The notes below the pieces were generated by a model, which was given only the letters and a program-made list of their open reading frames with translations, did no database searches and was not told where the DNA came from. A DNA stretch of 64,000 nt from JAXDMK01 sp963765955 (GTDB lineage: Bacteria; Actinomycetota; Acidimicrobiia; Acidimicrobiales; AC-14). Below, in pieces: positions 49,501-59,721 of this stretch. The position numbers and the translations under genes are program-made. Position 1 is the stretch's first letter; every line of letters begins with the position of its first letter. The DNA is taken from NCBI GenBank assembly GCA_963765955.1, contig CAVXYA010000002.1:1240001-1304000 (forward strand), in the 5' to 3' direction.

Positions 49501-50609
49501 CGGCCCTGCCCCATGACGGGCCCGCCCCGATGGAGCGTCGGCCGGTGACCGACGGGATCCGCAAGGAACACCGGCACGTCGAGTTCCCGGGGGCGACGTG
49601 GACCGCCTTCGACCGCTACGGCCGCTACGGCGCCATCGTCCGCGCCCTGCGCGCCACCCTCGGGGCGGGTCACCTGCGGGTGCTCGACGTCGGCGACGGC
49701 AGCGGCTACCTCTCCGCCTTCGACGCCGGCCTCGAGGCGGTGGCGGCCGACCTCCACCCGAGCCCCGACCCCCTGCCCGGCACCGTCCGACTGAGTGCCG
49801 ACGGCACCCGTCTCCCGTTCGCCGACCGCAGCTTCGACGCGGTCGTGAGCAGCGACGCCCTCGAGCACGTCCCCCCGCACCGGCGGGACGCCTTCGTGGC
49901 CGAGCTGGTGCGTACCAGCCGGGAGCTGGTGCTCCTCGCCGCCCCCTTCGACACGCCCGGGGTGGCCGGCGCCGAGGAGCTCGTGCGGCGGTTCGTCCTG
50001 CTCGTCACCGGTGGTCCCCAGGCCCAGCTCGACGAGCACCGTGACCACGGGCTCCCCGACCTCGAGGCCACGAGCGCCCGGTTCGCCGACCTCGGCCTTC
50101 AGGTCGGCACGGCCGGCGTCGGCAACCTCCACGACTGGCTGGGCATGATGCTGGTCAAGCACCAGCTGGTCGCCCGCCCCGCGCTCGCACCGTTGGAGGC
50201 GGGCTACGACGTCGCCTACAACTGGCTGTACTCGGGCCGGGACCAGGTGCCGCCCTTCTACCGGCACCTCATCGCCGCCGGCCGCAGCGGGCCGCCGGTG
50301 CTCGGCGACGACGCGCCCCTCGACGAGCGGTCGTCGGACGGGATCTCAGGCGTGCTGGCCATGTTCGCCGCGGCCAACGTGGCCGAGGCCGTCCGGCAGG
50401 ACACCAACACCCGGTTGGCCGTCACCGAGCGCCTGGTGAACGAGCTGGCTTCGGGCCTCGGCCCCCGGCTGGACGCCATCGACGAGGCGCTGGTCCAACT
50501 CGACGCCCGGTCCCGGACCATCGAGCACCTGCTCAACGTCTTCCGGCACCCGATGGCCAGCGCCGCGGGCAAGGTCCGCCGGGGCCTTCCGGGGGCGCGC
50601 CAGCCCTGA
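49497..50609 (+). CDS. SAM-dependent methyltransferase with C-terminal helical extension
   Basis: 370 residues. The class I methyltransferase part has VLDVGDGSGYLSAFD (motif I), VAADLHPSP (motif II) and SFDAVVSSDALEHVPP (motif IV). After about residue 235 it continues into a helical C-terminus (VNELASGLGPRLDAIDEALVQLDARSRTIEHLL) that may be a coiled coil. It sits between F420 and glycosyltransferase genes, so a glycan or glycolipid O-methyl transfer is plausible (inference). Starts at 49512 or 49530 are possible alternatives. Confidence 0.78.
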   Translation: MTALPHDGPAPMERRPVTDGIRKEHRHVEFPGATWTAFDRYGRYGAIVRALRATLGAGHLRVLDVGDGSGYLSAFDAGLEAVAADLHPSPDPLPGTVRLSADGTRLPFADRSFDAVVSSDALEHVPPHRRDAFVAELVRTSRELVLLAAPFDTPGVAGAEELVRRFVLLVTGGPQAQLDEHRDHGLPDLEATSARFADLGLQVGTAGVGNLHDWLGMMLVKHQLVARPALAPLEAGYDVAYNWLYSGRDQVPPFYRHLIAAGRSGPPVLGDDAPLDERSSDGISGVLAMFAAANVAEAVRQDTNTRLAVTERLVNELASGLGPRLDAIDEALVQLDARSRTIEHLLNVFRHPMASAAGKVRRGLPGARQP

Positions 50610-50637
50610 TCCGGTCAGGCGGCCCGATGGCCGCCGG

Positions 50638-53355
50638 TCAGCGGCCGAGCCGGCGGACGGCCGCCCGGCCCGCCCGGGCCGAATAGTGGGTCACCCGCCG
50701 AGCCGTCGACCGGCCCCCCTCGGTACGCACGCTCTCCCGGAGCACGGAGACCAGCCGGCCGGCCTCGGTCAACGCCGCCTGGGCCCGGCGGGTGGCGGCC
50801 GGCACGGCGTCGATGCGCACGTCCGGCGGGGTCGTCGCGCCCGGCGGCAGGGCGTAGGGCTCCAGCTCGAACGGATGGGGCGGCTCGACGTGGACCACGG
50901 GGACGAAGCCTGACCCCAGCGGGTGGCCTCGCAGCACGGCTCCTTCGAGGATCTCTCGGTACCGGTTGCCCTGGAGGTGGGGCGACCAGCGCAGGAGGGC
51001 CTCCCGCCGGGCCCGGCGGCCGATGGACGACCGTAGGTCGTCGTCGACCAGCAGGCGATCGATGGCCTCCACCCACTCCTCGGGCCCGGACGCCAGCATC
51101 CCGGTGACGTCGGCCGGGCCCCGGACGTCGGGGGGGATGGCCTCCCGGAAGGGCTCGGTGGGACTGGCGACGGTCGGCGTCTCGACCAGGGCCGCCTCCA
51201 GCCACTTGATGGCGCTCTTGGCCTCGTTGAACCGGCCGCCGGGGGCGAGGGGCGCCAGGTTGACGTCGATCTCGCGCAGCAGCCTCGGCAGCTCCGGCCA
51301 CGGCAGGAAGGGGAGGCGCACGATCCGATCGGAGAACGGGTCCAGCGCCGGTGTGGGCGTGACCAGCCCGGCCAGCCACAGCTCCACCCCCGGGTGGCGG
51401 GTGAGGATCTCGAGGATCGCCGGCTCGACGTGGGCCCAGTCGACGTCATGGGTCTTGGTGCCGCTCAGGTAGCCGATGCGGGGCGGGCCGGGGTGGCGGC
51501 TGCGGCGCAGGGCGTCGTCGGACGCCCGGCCCAGCAGGACGCCCACGCCGTTGGCGAACCGCCAGGCCGGCATCCCGGTGACATCGGTGGCGTGCCGGCA
51601 CAACGACGGCGTGGCGCCGATGAAGGCGTCGCACGCCTCCATCGTGGTGCGGTAGCGGCGAACGCCCTCCATCCACAGCTCCGCCTCCTCCACCGGCAGG
51701 GTCTTCAGGGCCGGGATCTCGGCGGCCACGTCGGGGTCGAAGATGAGGTCGTCGACGTCGAAGAGGACGGGCACCCCGCGTTCCCTGACCGTCGCGATGA
51801 GATCCAGCACCCCGACCGTGGCCGGCACGCGGTACACCACCACCGCGTCGGCCCGGGCTGCCAGCGCGGGCACGTCGGGGTGGCGGTAGTGGCGGACGTC
51901 GCTGGCCACGCCCACGAGGGCCAGCGCCTCCGCCGGCAGCCGGGCCCGGTAGCGCAGGGGTGCGCCCTCGATCCCGACCACGAACAGCACCCGGCGGACG
52001 GCTCTCCCGGTGGCCGCCCGGGGCGGCGGGACCAGGCTCGGCACCGCGTTCGAGTGCGCCTCCACCCCGTCGCCGGACACGCCCCTCACGGGCCCAGGCC
52101 CAGGGCTCCCGAGGAGTTCGGCGTAGGCCCGCTCCAGCCCGTCGACCTGCTCTTCCAGCGACCGCACGCGCAGCAGCGGCCGGCATCCGGCCCGCAGCCG
52201 GTCGAGGAGTCGGGGGTCGCGTACGAGGGAGCGGAGGGCGGCCGCCAGCGCCCGGGGATCGCCGGCGGGGACGACCAGGCCGTTGCGACCGTGGTCGACC
52301 ACCTCCTCCGGGCCGGGGGTGTCGGTGCAGACCACGGGGGTGCCGCGCGTCAACGCCTCCCGGGTGACCAGCGAGTACGACTCCCGAGCGAGGGAGGGGA
52401 CGACGACCACGTCGGCTGCCGCGTACACCGCGTCCAGCTCCGCCGCTTCGAAGGGGGGGCGGACGTCGACCGGCAGACCCTTCCAGAGCGCGGCCCCCTC
52501 GCCGTCGTGGGCCACGTCGTCCGCCGGGCTGTCCCAGCCGTAGGTGGTCAGCCGCCAGCCCGGGATCGACGCCATCGACCGGAGCGCCTCGAACAGGACC
52601 TGGCTGCCCTTGAGCGGGTGGCTCCCGCCGATGTACACGAACCGCACCGGGGAGGCGTCGGAGCGGAGGCCGCCTTCGACGGCCGGCGGGGTCGTGTCAT
52701 CGGCCCGTCCGTGCCCGGTGTCGACCAGGCCGTTCTCGTCGGCGGCCAGGCGGTGCGGATCGACCCCGTTGGCGGCGAGGACGCGGGCCGCGGTCGCCGA
52801 CGGCGTCAGGATCAGGTCGGCCGCGTCCAGCATGCGGGCCAGCCTCCGGTTCCGGGCCTCCAGCCACTCGCGGTCGACCTGGCACGGGCAGTTCCCGGCG
52901 GCAACGACCAGCGGGCAGGGCCGCATGGCCCGGTCGACCAGGAACTGCCGGGGGCAGCACCACCAGAAGTCGTGCATGGTGACGACGACCCTGGCGCCGG
53001 AGGCGGCGGCGATGGGAACCAGGGTGCCGCCCAGCGACTGCAACGCGTTGAGGTGGACGACGTCGGGCCGGACGTCGGCCAGGTGGGCCGCGAAGTGGCG
53101 GCCGACGTCCGGATTGTCGAAGTTGCGCTCGTCGCCCCAGCCGATCCACCGGCCGCTGACGACCCATCGCACCGCCATGCCGGTCTCGTCGGTGTCCTCC
53201 CAGCTCTCCAGCGGCGGGCGTGGTCCCAACCACCCGGCGTAGACGCTGACGTCGTGGCCCCGCGACCGCAGGGCCCGGGCCAGGCGCTGGGGCTGGAGGG
53301 TCCCCCCGCTCACGAAGTTCGGCGGGAAGTGGGCCGACACGACGACGATCCGCAT
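50638..53355 (-). CDS. Two-domain glycosyltransferase (tandem GT4-like)
   Basis: 905 residues. Domain one (about 1-425) is a GT4 retaining enzyme: VVVSAHFPPNFVSGGTLQPQ, HDFWWCCPRQF, GGSHPLKGSQ, and VVVPSLARESYSLVTREAL with EE. A variable linker leads to domain two (about 450-830), GT-B-like with FDVDDLIFDP, YLSGTKTHDVDW, and LAPLAPGGRFNEAKSAIKWLEA. The final 70 residues are helical and basic. Both halves probably act in sequence on one glycan. A TAGGGT box lies 9 nt before ATG 53355. The gene is divergent from the ABC exporter. Confidence 0.85.
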   Translation of the reverse strand: MRIVVVSAHFPPNFVSGGTLQPQRLARALRSRGHDVSVYAGWLGPRPPLESWEDTDETGMAVRWVVSGRWIGWGDERNFDNPDVGRHFAAHLADVRPDVVHLNALQSLGGTLVPIAAASGARVVVTMHDFWWCCPRQFLVDRAMRPCPLVVAAGNCPCQVDREWLEARNRRLARMLDAADLILTPSATAARVLAANGVDPHRLAADENGLVDTGHGRADDTTPPAVEGGLRSDASPVRFVYIGGSHPLKGSQVLFEALRSMASIPGWRLTTYGWDSPADDVAHDGEGAALWKGLPVDVRPPFEAAELDAVYAAADVVVVPSLARESYSLVTREALTRGTPVVCTDTPGPEEVVDHGRNGLVVPAGDPRALAAALRSLVRDPRLLDRLRAGCRPLLRVRSLEEQVDGLERAYAELLGSPGPGPVRGVSGDGVEAHSNAVPSLVPPPRAATGRAVRRVLFVVGIEGAPLRYRARLPAEALALVGVASDVRHYRHPDVPALAARADAVVVYRVPATVGVLDLIATVRERGVPVLFDVDDLIFDPDVAAEIPALKTLPVEEAELWMEGVRRYRTTMEACDAFIGATPSLCRHATDVTGMPAWRFANGVGVLLGRASDDALRRSRHPGPPRIGYLSGTKTHDVDWAHVEPAILEILTRHPGVELWLAGLVTPTPALDPFSDRIVRLPFLPWPELPRLLREIDVNLAPLAPGGRFNEAKSAIKWLEAALVETPTVASPTEPFREAIPPDVRGPADVTGMLASGPEEWVEAIDRLLVDDDLRSSIGRRARREALLRWSPHLQGNRYREILEGAVLRGHPLGSGFVPVVHVEPPHPFELEPYALPPGATTPPDVRIDAVPAATRRAQAALTEAGRLVSVLRESVRTEGGRSTARRVTHYSARAGRAAVRRLGR

Positions 53356-53364
53356 CCGGCGACG

Positions 53365-53370
53365 ACCCTA
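53365..53370 (-). promoter_or_regulatory. Candidate -10 box of the tandem glycosyltransferase gene
   Basis: TAGGGT on the minus strand, 9 nt before the ATG at 53355; fits leaderless transcription. Confidence 0.4.
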
Positions 53371-53629
53371 CCGCCGGATGCGACGAGGCCTCCCCGATCC
53401 ATCGAGGGAGGGGCGGGGGAAGTATCCTGCCGGGTGACGATGCGTCACGTCTCCGGCCGATGACGCCCCCCTCGACCCCGAGACCGCCTGCGGGGAGGGC
53501 ATAGGTTCATGCGGGTGCTCGAAGACGACGCCAACCCGGCGATTGACAGGGCGACGCCGAAGGGCAGCCGCAGATCGGTCCGGCCGCGGCTCTGGTCGGC
53601 CTCCGTGGGCAGCGTCCGGGAGCTGTGGG

Positions 53630-54430
53630 ATGGCGCGCGACCTGCTGGCCAACCTGACGCTGCGGGAGCTGCGGGGCAAGTACAAGCGGTCGCTGCTGGG
53701 CTGGGCCTGGTCGCTGGTGAACCCGCTGGCCACCATGCTCATCTTCACCCTCGTCTTCCGGTTCTTCCTCAAGGTTCCCGTGCCGCGGGGCGACCCCAGC
53801 GGCCTGAAGGTCTTCGCCCTGTTCCTGCTCTGTGGCCTGCTGCCGTGGAACCTCCTCGCCAACGGCATCACCGGGGGCATGGGCACCATGCTGGCCAACG
53901 CCAACCTCATCAAGAAGGTCTACTTCCCCCGCCAGGTGCTCATTGCCGCCGACGTGGCCTCGTGGGTCGTGGCCTTCCTCATCGAGATCGGCGTCCTGGC
54001 CATCGCCCTGCTCGTCGCCGGCAACTTCGTGCTCCCCTGGCTGGTGCCGCTGGTCGCCCTGGTCGTGGTGCAGTCCGTGTTCGTCCTGGGGATCGGGCTG
54101 GCCCTGGGCGTGCTCAACGTGTACTTCCGCGACGTCCAGCACTTCACCGGCATCCTGCTCCAACTCTGGTTCTATTCGACCCCCGTCGTGTACCCGGTGT
54201 CGGTCGTGCCCCGGACGGCCGAGCTGTTCGGCACCGAGATCCCGGTGCGGTTCCTGTACGACCTCAACCCCATGGTGCACTTCGTCGCCGTCTACCGCGA
54301 CCTCCTCTACAACGTGCGGGCACCCGCGGCCGGCGACCTCGCCTACCTGCTGGCCGTGTCGCTGGTCGTCCTCGTCGGCGGGCTGATGGTGTTCGCCCGC
54401 CTGGAGCCCAAGCTGGCGGAGGAGCTGTGA
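53630..54430 (+). CDS. wzm: ABC-2 type polysaccharide exporter permease (Wzm)
   Basis: 266 residues, six transmembrane helices, of the polysaccharide/teichoic-acid exporter permease type. The start region LRELRGKYKRSLLGWAWSLVNP and YFPRQVL are characteristic. ATG 53630 gives this product. A frame opening at ATG 53509 encodes a plausible leader (SVRELWD) that would join after removal of one base near 53630, making a longer cytoplasmic N-terminus; homologs often have such a WxRELLW-like lead. It overlaps the ATPase gene by 4 bp. Confidence 0.87.
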   Translation: MARDLLANLTLRELRGKYKRSLLGWAWSLVNPLATMLIFTLVFRFFLKVPVPRGDPSGLKVFALFLLCGLLPWNLLANGITGGMGTMLANANLIKKVYFPRQVLIAADVASWVVAFLIEIGVLAIALLVAGNFVLPWLVPLVALVVVQSVFVLGIGLALGVLNVYFRDVQHFTGILLQLWFYSTPVVYPVSVVPRTAELFGTEIPVRFLYDLNPMVHFVAVYRDLLYNVRAPAAGDLAYLLAVSLVVLVGGLMVFARLEPKLAEEL

Positions 54431-55680
54431 ACGCCGACCCCACCATGGCCCCGGGCGGTGCACCCGATCCCACCACCTCGGCGGTGGTCGTCGACCACGT
54501 CACCAAGCACTTCCGCCTCTACCACGAGCGCAACCGCCACCTGAAGACCACCCTGCTCCGCCGCCGGCGAGCCCGGTTCGAGGAGTTCTTCGCGCTCCGC
54601 GACGTCGCCTTCACCGTGCCCGAGGGCAGCACCTTCGGGCTCATCGGCGAGAACGGATCGGGCAAGAGCACGCTCCTCAAGTGCATGGCCCGGATCCTGC
54701 GTCCCGACGAGGGCCACATCGAGGTCCGGGGCAAGGTGTCGGCCCTGCTCGAGCTGGGGGCCGGCTTCCACCCCGAGCTGTCGGGACGGGAGAACGTCCA
54801 CCTCAACGGCTCGATCCTCGGGCTGGGGAAGAAGGAGATGGCCCGCAAGTTCGACGAGATCGTCGAGTTCGCCGGCCTCGACCGGTTCATCGACACCCCG
54901 GTGAAGAACTACTCCTCGGGGATGTACATCCGCCTCGGGTTCTCCGTGGCCATCAACGTCCAACCCGACGTGCTGCTGGTCGACGAGGTGCTCTCCGTCG
55001 GCGACGAGCACTTCCAGCGCAAGTGCAACGAGAAGTTCGCCGAGCTGAAGGCGGCCAAGAAGACGGTCGTCGTCGTGTCCCACGGGCTGGCGGGCATCCG
55101 CAGCCTGTGCGACCAGGTGGCCTGGCTGCGGGAGGGGACGCTTCACGCCCTCGGGCCCGCCGGTGAGGTGGTCGACAAATACATCGACGAGGTCCACCCC
55201 GACCGCCAGCAGGTATCCGGCGCCGGCACCCGGTGGGGCTCGGGCGAGGCCCGGATCGACCGGATCGAGCTGATCGACGGGACCGGATCGCCGGCGGGGA
55301 AGGTCCGCACCGGAGAACGGGTCACCTTCCGCTTCCACTACGCGATGGGCGAGCCCATCCCCCGACCGGTGTTCGGGATGGCGATCCACACCCTCGACGG
55401 CCAGCACGTCACCGGGCCCAACACCCGCGAGGCGGGGTGCGTCCCCGAGCGCCTGGAGGGGGAGGGCCACGTCGACCTGGTCGTGCCGACCCTCATGCTC
55501 CTCCCCGGCACCTACGACGTGTCGACCGCCATCACCGACTTCGCCACGCTGCACACGTTCGACTTCCGGCACCGCACCTTCCGCTTCGACGTCGAGCCGG
55601 GCCAGCCCAAGGAGTCGTACGGCGGGGTGGTCTCGCTCGGCGGGCTCTGGCAGATCCATTCCCCCGACCCCGCCCCCTGA
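54427..55680 (+). CDS. wzt: ABC-2 exporter ATP-binding protein (Wzt) with C-terminal glycan-binding domain
   Basis: 417 residues. The ATPase has Walker A GENGSGKST, the Q-loop region, signature YSSGMYIRLGFSVAI, Walker B VLLVDEVLSVGDE, and the switch histidine in VVSHG. Residues from about 270 form a beta-sandwich Wzt_C-like domain (RIDRIELIDG, DVSTAITDF) that in related systems recognises the finished polymer. With Wzm it exports a lipid-linked glycan. GTG 54427 overlaps the permease stop. Confidence 0.9.
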   Translation: MNADPTMAPGGAPDPTTSAVVVDHVTKHFRLYHERNRHLKTTLLRRRRARFEEFFALRDVAFTVPEGSTFGLIGENGSGKSTLLKCMARILRPDEGHIEVRGKVSALLELGAGFHPELSGRENVHLNGSILGLGKKEMARKFDEIVEFAGLDRFIDTPVKNYSSGMYIRLGFSVAINVQPDVLLVDEVLSVGDEHFQRKCNEKFAELKAAKKTVVVVSHGLAGIRSLCDQVAWLREGTLHALGPAGEVVDKYIDEVHPDRQQVSGAGTRWGSGEARIDRIELIDGTGSPAGKVRTGERVTFRFHYAMGEPIPRPVFGMAIHTLDGQHVTGPNTREAGCVPERLEGEGHVDLVVPTLMLLPGTYDVSTAITDFATLHTFDFRHRTFRFDVEPGQPKESYGGVVSLGGLWQIHSPDPAP

Positions 55681-55691
55681 CGAGGAGCCAG

Positions 55692-58166
55692 ATGCCGGTC
55701 CCCAACCAAGCGCCGGAGGTGGTGTCCGTGGTGGTCCTCCCCGGGGGTGCCATCGCCGACACAGCGGCCACCATCGACGGGGTGGCGGCCATGGACATCC
55801 CTCCCGACCAGGTCGAGCTCCTCCTGGTCGACCTGGGCGCGCTCAGGGGGAGCCGGAAACGGCTGCGCCAGGCCGCCCCCGGAGCCATCGTGGTGACCCT
55901 CGCGAGCGATCGCGGACGGGCGCACGCACTCAACCGGGCGGCCGGTGCGTCCACTGGCGCCTCCATCGCCTTCCTCGGCGCGGGCCACGTCCCCGACCGA
56001 GGTTGGTTGCGGGCGTCGCTCGAGATCCTCGACCGCGACCGCTCCATCGCCTGCGCGGCCACCCGGGTGGAGCGCCCAGGCTCCGAGGTCGAGGGCGAGG
56101 CCGACACCTGGCCCCCGGCCGTCTCGTTCCTCGGCCATCCGGTGACCGGGCCCGGGCACGACCGATCGGCCGGCGTCCAGGAGGTGCTCTACGCCCCGGT
56201 CGAGGCCATGGTGGTCCGGGCCGACGTCTTCCGCGCCGTCGGCGGCTTCGACGACCGTTACGAGAGCTTCCTGGAGGACGTCGACCTGGGGTGGCGGCTG
56301 TGGCTGCTCGGCCACCGGGTGGTCTCGGTGCCCGACGTCGCCGTCACCGCCCCGCGGGCCAGCAGTCCCGTGCCGTCCGTACGGGAGCGGTTCCTCCGGG
56401 ATCGGAACGCCCTGTTCACGATCTACAAGAACTACGACGACGCCAGCCTGGCCGCGGCCCTGCCCGCGGCCCTCGCCCTCGGGATCCGGCGGGGCGTCCT
56501 GCTCGGCGGCGACCGGCCGTTGCCGACCAGCTCCGTCCCCATCGACCTGTCCCCCGGGCCGACCACGGCCGCGTCGCCCCAACTGATCGCATCCGCGCAC
56601 GCCATCGACTCCTTCCTCAGCCACCTGCCCGACCTCACGGCCACCCGCAAGGCGCTCCAGGCCAACCGGCAGCGCACCGACCCGGAGATCATCCGCGTCC
56701 TCCGGCATCCGTTCGGGGCCGATGTCGACGACCCCGCCTACCGGGCCGGCCTGGCCGACGTGACCGACGCCATGGGCGTGCGGGAGCGATTCGGCAGCCG
56801 GCGGCGCATCGTGGTGGCCACGTGCGACACCCTCGCCCCGGCCATGGCCGGTCCCGCCATCCGGGCCTGGCAGATCGCGTCGGCCCTGTCGCTCGAGCAC
56901 GACGTGCAGCTCGTGACCACGTCGACCGCCACCGTCAGCCACCCCCGGTTCCGGGTGCGCTCGGTCGACGACCACGACCTACGCCAGCTGGAGGAGTGGT
57001 GCGACGTCCTGCTGTTCCAGGGGTGGCTGCTCACCGGCCGCCCCTTCCTCCTCTCGTCGGACAAGGTGGTGATCGCCGACATCTACGATCCGCTCCACCT
57101 CGAGCAGCTGGAGCAGGGTCGGGACGAGGGCGAGAAGCGGCGGGTCGAGCTGGTGTCCGAGGCCGTCGGCGTCCTCAACGAGCAGCTCCTCCGGGGCGAC
57201 TTCTTCCTGTGTGCCAGCGAGAAGCAGCGGGACTTCTGGCTGGGCCAGCTGTCGGCCCTGGGCCGGGTGAACCCCCTCACCTACGACGAGGACGGCACCA
57301 TGCGATCGCTGATCGCGGTGGTGCCCTTCGGGATCTCCGACGCCCCACCGGTGCACAGCCGGCCCGCCCTCAAGGGAGTGCTCCCCGGCATCGGCCTCGA
57401 CGACAAGGTCGTCCTGTGGGGCGGTGGCATCTACAACTGGTTCGACCCCCTCACCCTCCTCCACGCCGTCGACCGTCTCCGGCACCGCCTGCCGAACGTC
57501 CGGCTGTTCTTCATGGGGCTGCGCCACCCCAACCCCGACATTCCCGAGATGCGGATGGCGGTGGCGGCCCGGGCCCTCTCCGACCAGTTGGGCCTCACCG
57601 ACACCCACGTCTTCTTCAACGAGGGCTGGGTCGAGTACGAGGACCGCCAGAACTACCTGCTGGAGGCCGACGTCGGCGTGAGCACCCACATCGACCACCT
57701 CGAGACGGCGATGTCGTTCCGTACCCGGATCCTCGACTACCTGTGGGCGTCACTGCCCGTCGTGTGCACCGCGGGCGACTCGCTGGCCGACATGGTGGAG
57801 GCGCAGGGCCTGGGGCTCACGGTCCCGTCGGGCGACGTCGAGGCCCTGGAGGCGGCCCTGTTCCGACTCCTCGACGACGAGGGGTTCCGCAAGGGCTGCG
57901 CCGAGAACGTGGTGCGGGTCGTACCCGGCCTGCTGTGGTCGCAGGGCCTCCGCCCCCTGGTCGAGTTCTGCCGGGCGCCCCGGCGGGCCCCCGACCTGCT
58001 CCACACCGACGCCGCCCTCCACCTGCGCACCGGCCTGGCCCCGGGCCGGAAGCGACGCACCGGGTTGCGGGCCGACCTGCGGGCGGGCATCGAGTACCTG
58101 CAGTGGGGTGGCCCCCGGCTGGTGGCGAAGAAGGCCTTGGGCCGGGCCCGCCGGCTCCTGTCCTGA
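55692..58166 (+). CDS. Two-domain glycosyltransferase (GT2 plus GT4)
   Basis: 824 residues. The N-terminal GT2 part has VVSVVVLPGG, RAHALNRAAGASTG, FLGAGHVPD, VRADVFRAVGGFDDRYESFLEDVDLGWRL. The C-terminal half (from about 380) is GT4-like: PAMAGPAIRAWQIASALS, LWGGGIYNWFDPLTLL, MGLRHPNPDIPEM, and LLEADVGVSTHIDHLETAMSFRTRILDYL. GAGGAG lies 4 nt before ATG 55692. It follows wzt by 11 bp, so the exporter and this enzyme are made together and probably work on the same polymer. Confidence 0.85.
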   Translation: MPVPNQAPEVVSVVVLPGGAIADTAATIDGVAAMDIPPDQVELLLVDLGALRGSRKRLRQAAPGAIVVTLASDRGRAHALNRAAGASTGASIAFLGAGHVPDRGWLRASLEILDRDRSIACAATRVERPGSEVEGEADTWPPAVSFLGHPVTGPGHDRSAGVQEVLYAPVEAMVVRADVFRAVGGFDDRYESFLEDVDLGWRLWLLGHRVVSVPDVAVTAPRASSPVPSVRERFLRDRNALFTIYKNYDDASLAAALPAALALGIRRGVLLGGDRPLPTSSVPIDLSPGPTTAASPQLIASAHAIDSFLSHLPDLTATRKALQANRQRTDPEIIRVLRHPFGADVDDPAYRAGLADVTDAMGVRERFGSRRRIVVATCDTLAPAMAGPAIRAWQIASALSLEHDVQLVTTSTATVSHPRFRVRSVDDHDLRQLEEWCDVLLFQGWLLTGRPFLLSSDKVVIADIYDPLHLEQLEQGRDEGEKRRVELVSEAVGVLNEQLLRGDFFLCASEKQRDFWLGQLSALGRVNPLTYDEDGTMRSLIAVVPFGISDAPPVHSRPALKGVLPGIGLDDKVVLWGGGIYNWFDPLTLLHAVDRLRHRLPNVRLFFMGLRHPNPDIPEMRMAVAARALSDQLGLTDTHVFFNEGWVEYEDRQNYLLEADVGVSTHIDHLETAMSFRTRILDYLWASLPVVCTAGDSLADMVEAQGLGLTVPSGDVEALEAALFRLLDDEGFRKGCAENVVRVVPGLLWSQGLRPLVEFCRAPRRAPDLLHTDAALHLRTGLAPGRKRRTGLRADLRAGIEYLQWGGPRLVAKKALGRARRLLS

Positions 58167-58220
58167 GCCTGGGCGGACGGGCGGTGCCTACCCCCCGCCT
58201 GCGCCTTCGTCCGCCTCAGC

Positions 58221-59025
58221 TCAGTGCTCGACGGGCTGGGCCTTCGGATCGAGGCCCCGGGCGCTGGCGCCCCCCCGCCGCCGCAGGGGCGTCCGGCTGA
58301 AGATCGCCACCATCACCCGCAGGTAGTGGTAGGCCAGCCTCAGGTGCCGGTTCGACGGGCTGCCCCCGGCCCGCACCCTCATCTTCACCGGCACCTCGAC
58401 GACCCGGAAGCCGAGCTGGCAGGCGATCATGAGCGCCTCGGCCGACTCCATGTACTCGGTGGGGTAGTTCCGGGCGTAGAAGGCGAGCAAGCGGAGTTGA
58501 GAACCCCCGAAAGCCCGACGACGCATCGGTGAAGCGCTGGCCGGTGAGGATCCGGATCGACGTCCGGAGGAGGCGCATGGCGCCCCCGCGCACCGGCGAC
58601 ACCACGTAGTCGCTGGCGGCTTCGGCGAACCGGCTGCCGATGACCAGGTCGGCCCCCTCGTCGAGCGCATCGAGCAGGGCGCCGATCTGGGTGGGGTCGT
58701 GCTGGCCGTCGGCGTCGAACTGGACGGCCCGGGCGTAGCCGTGCTGGACGGCGTAGCGGAACCCGGTCTGGAGGGCGGCACCGATCCCGAGGTTGAAGGG
58801 CAGGACGACGACCCTGACCCCCGACCGGCGGGCCACCGCCGCGGTGTCGTCGGTGGACCCGTCGTCGACCACCAGCACGTCGATCTGCGGCCACCACCGG
58901 CGCAGCTCGGCGAGCACGTCCGGCAGGCTGGCCGCCTCGTTCAGGGCAGGCAGGATGGCCAACGTCGGAGGAAACGGTGAGCCCACGGGCACGGTTTGAT
59001 CGGGCACGCCATGATCCGTGCTCAT
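58221..59025 (-). CDS. GT2 glycosyltransferase, dolichol/polyprenol-phosphate mannosyltransferase-like (one frameshift)
   Basis: About 267 residues. LAILPALNEAASLPDVL, VDDGSTDDT, GIGAALQTGF, FDADGQHDP and VIGSRF are the DPM1-type marks. It probably loads a sugar onto polyprenyl phosphate at the inner face of the membrane. One extra G in a C/G run at 58504-58508 breaks it; correction gives SGFRGSQLRLLAFY and then ARNYPTEYMESAEALMIACQ. No C-terminal membrane helices are seen. A DUF2304 gene, often paired with such enzymes, lies at 61651. Confidence 0.85.
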
Positions 59026-59055
59026 TGACTCGGGCTGCTCACGGATGCGGGCTGC

Positions 59056-59721
59056 TCACGGATTTGGGGGCCGGGCGCCGCCGATGCCGCCGGTGGCGGC
59101 TGCGGTCCGGGCCACCACGACGAACTCGTTGTGCGGGAACACCCGTCCGAAGGCCCGCGGCAGCGGGAACGAGTACCGGCGCAGCATCTCCAGGCCGGCC
59201 TTGGCCGCCAGTCGCTCCAAGGTGGCGAAGTCGACGAACTGGACGTGGGTGGCGTCTCGGGCGTACCCCAGCTCCTGGGGGCAGATGAAGACCACGGAGC
59301 CGGCCGGCCGCACGTAGGGCAGGTACGACGCCACCAGCTCCTCCGCCAGAGGTGCCGGCAGGTGCTCGAGGACGTGCGAGCACAGCAGCGCGTCGAAGGT
59401 GGCGGGCCGAGCCAGCGGCGAGGCGGCGAACTCGTCGGGAGTGAAGGCCCGCAGCCCCCGGGAGCGGGCCATCGTGACGGTGCTGGCGTTGGTGTCGATC
59501 CCCACGCTCCCGGGGGCCAGACCGGCGAGGTTGCGACCGAGCCCGCAGCCGACGTCGAGCGTGCGACCCAGGCCGAGGCGGCGCAGGTTCCACCGGTAGG
59601 GACGCTGGACGTCGAGCACCTGCTTCCACCGCGCCGACTCGAGCCGGGCCAGGCGCTGCGTGTAGGAGGCGTCCTCCGTGCCTGCGGACTCCTCCTCGTC
59701 GAGCCGCCGGACGAGCCTCAC
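59056..59721 (-). CDS. SAM-dependent methyltransferase
   Basis: 221 residues, class I fold. TLDVGCGLGRNLAGL (motif I), VGIDTNASTVTMAR (motif II), FDALLCSHVLEHLP (motif IV) and VVFICPQELGY are present. GTG 59721 overlaps the stop of the upstream secreted repeat protein (GTGA). It lies among glycan genes, so a sugar or lipid substrate is likely, though not shown by the sequence. Confidence 0.83.
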   Translation of the reverse strand: MRLVRRLDEEESAGTEDASYTQRLARLESARWKQVLDVQRPYRWNLRRLGLGRTLDVGCGLGRNLAGLAPGSVGIDTNASTVTMARSRGLRAFTPDEFAASPLARPATFDALLCSHVLEHLPAPLAEELVASYLPYVRPAGSVVFICPQELGYARDATHVQFVDFATLERLAAKAGLEMLRRYSFPLPRAFGRVFPHNEFVVVARTAAATGGIGGARPPNP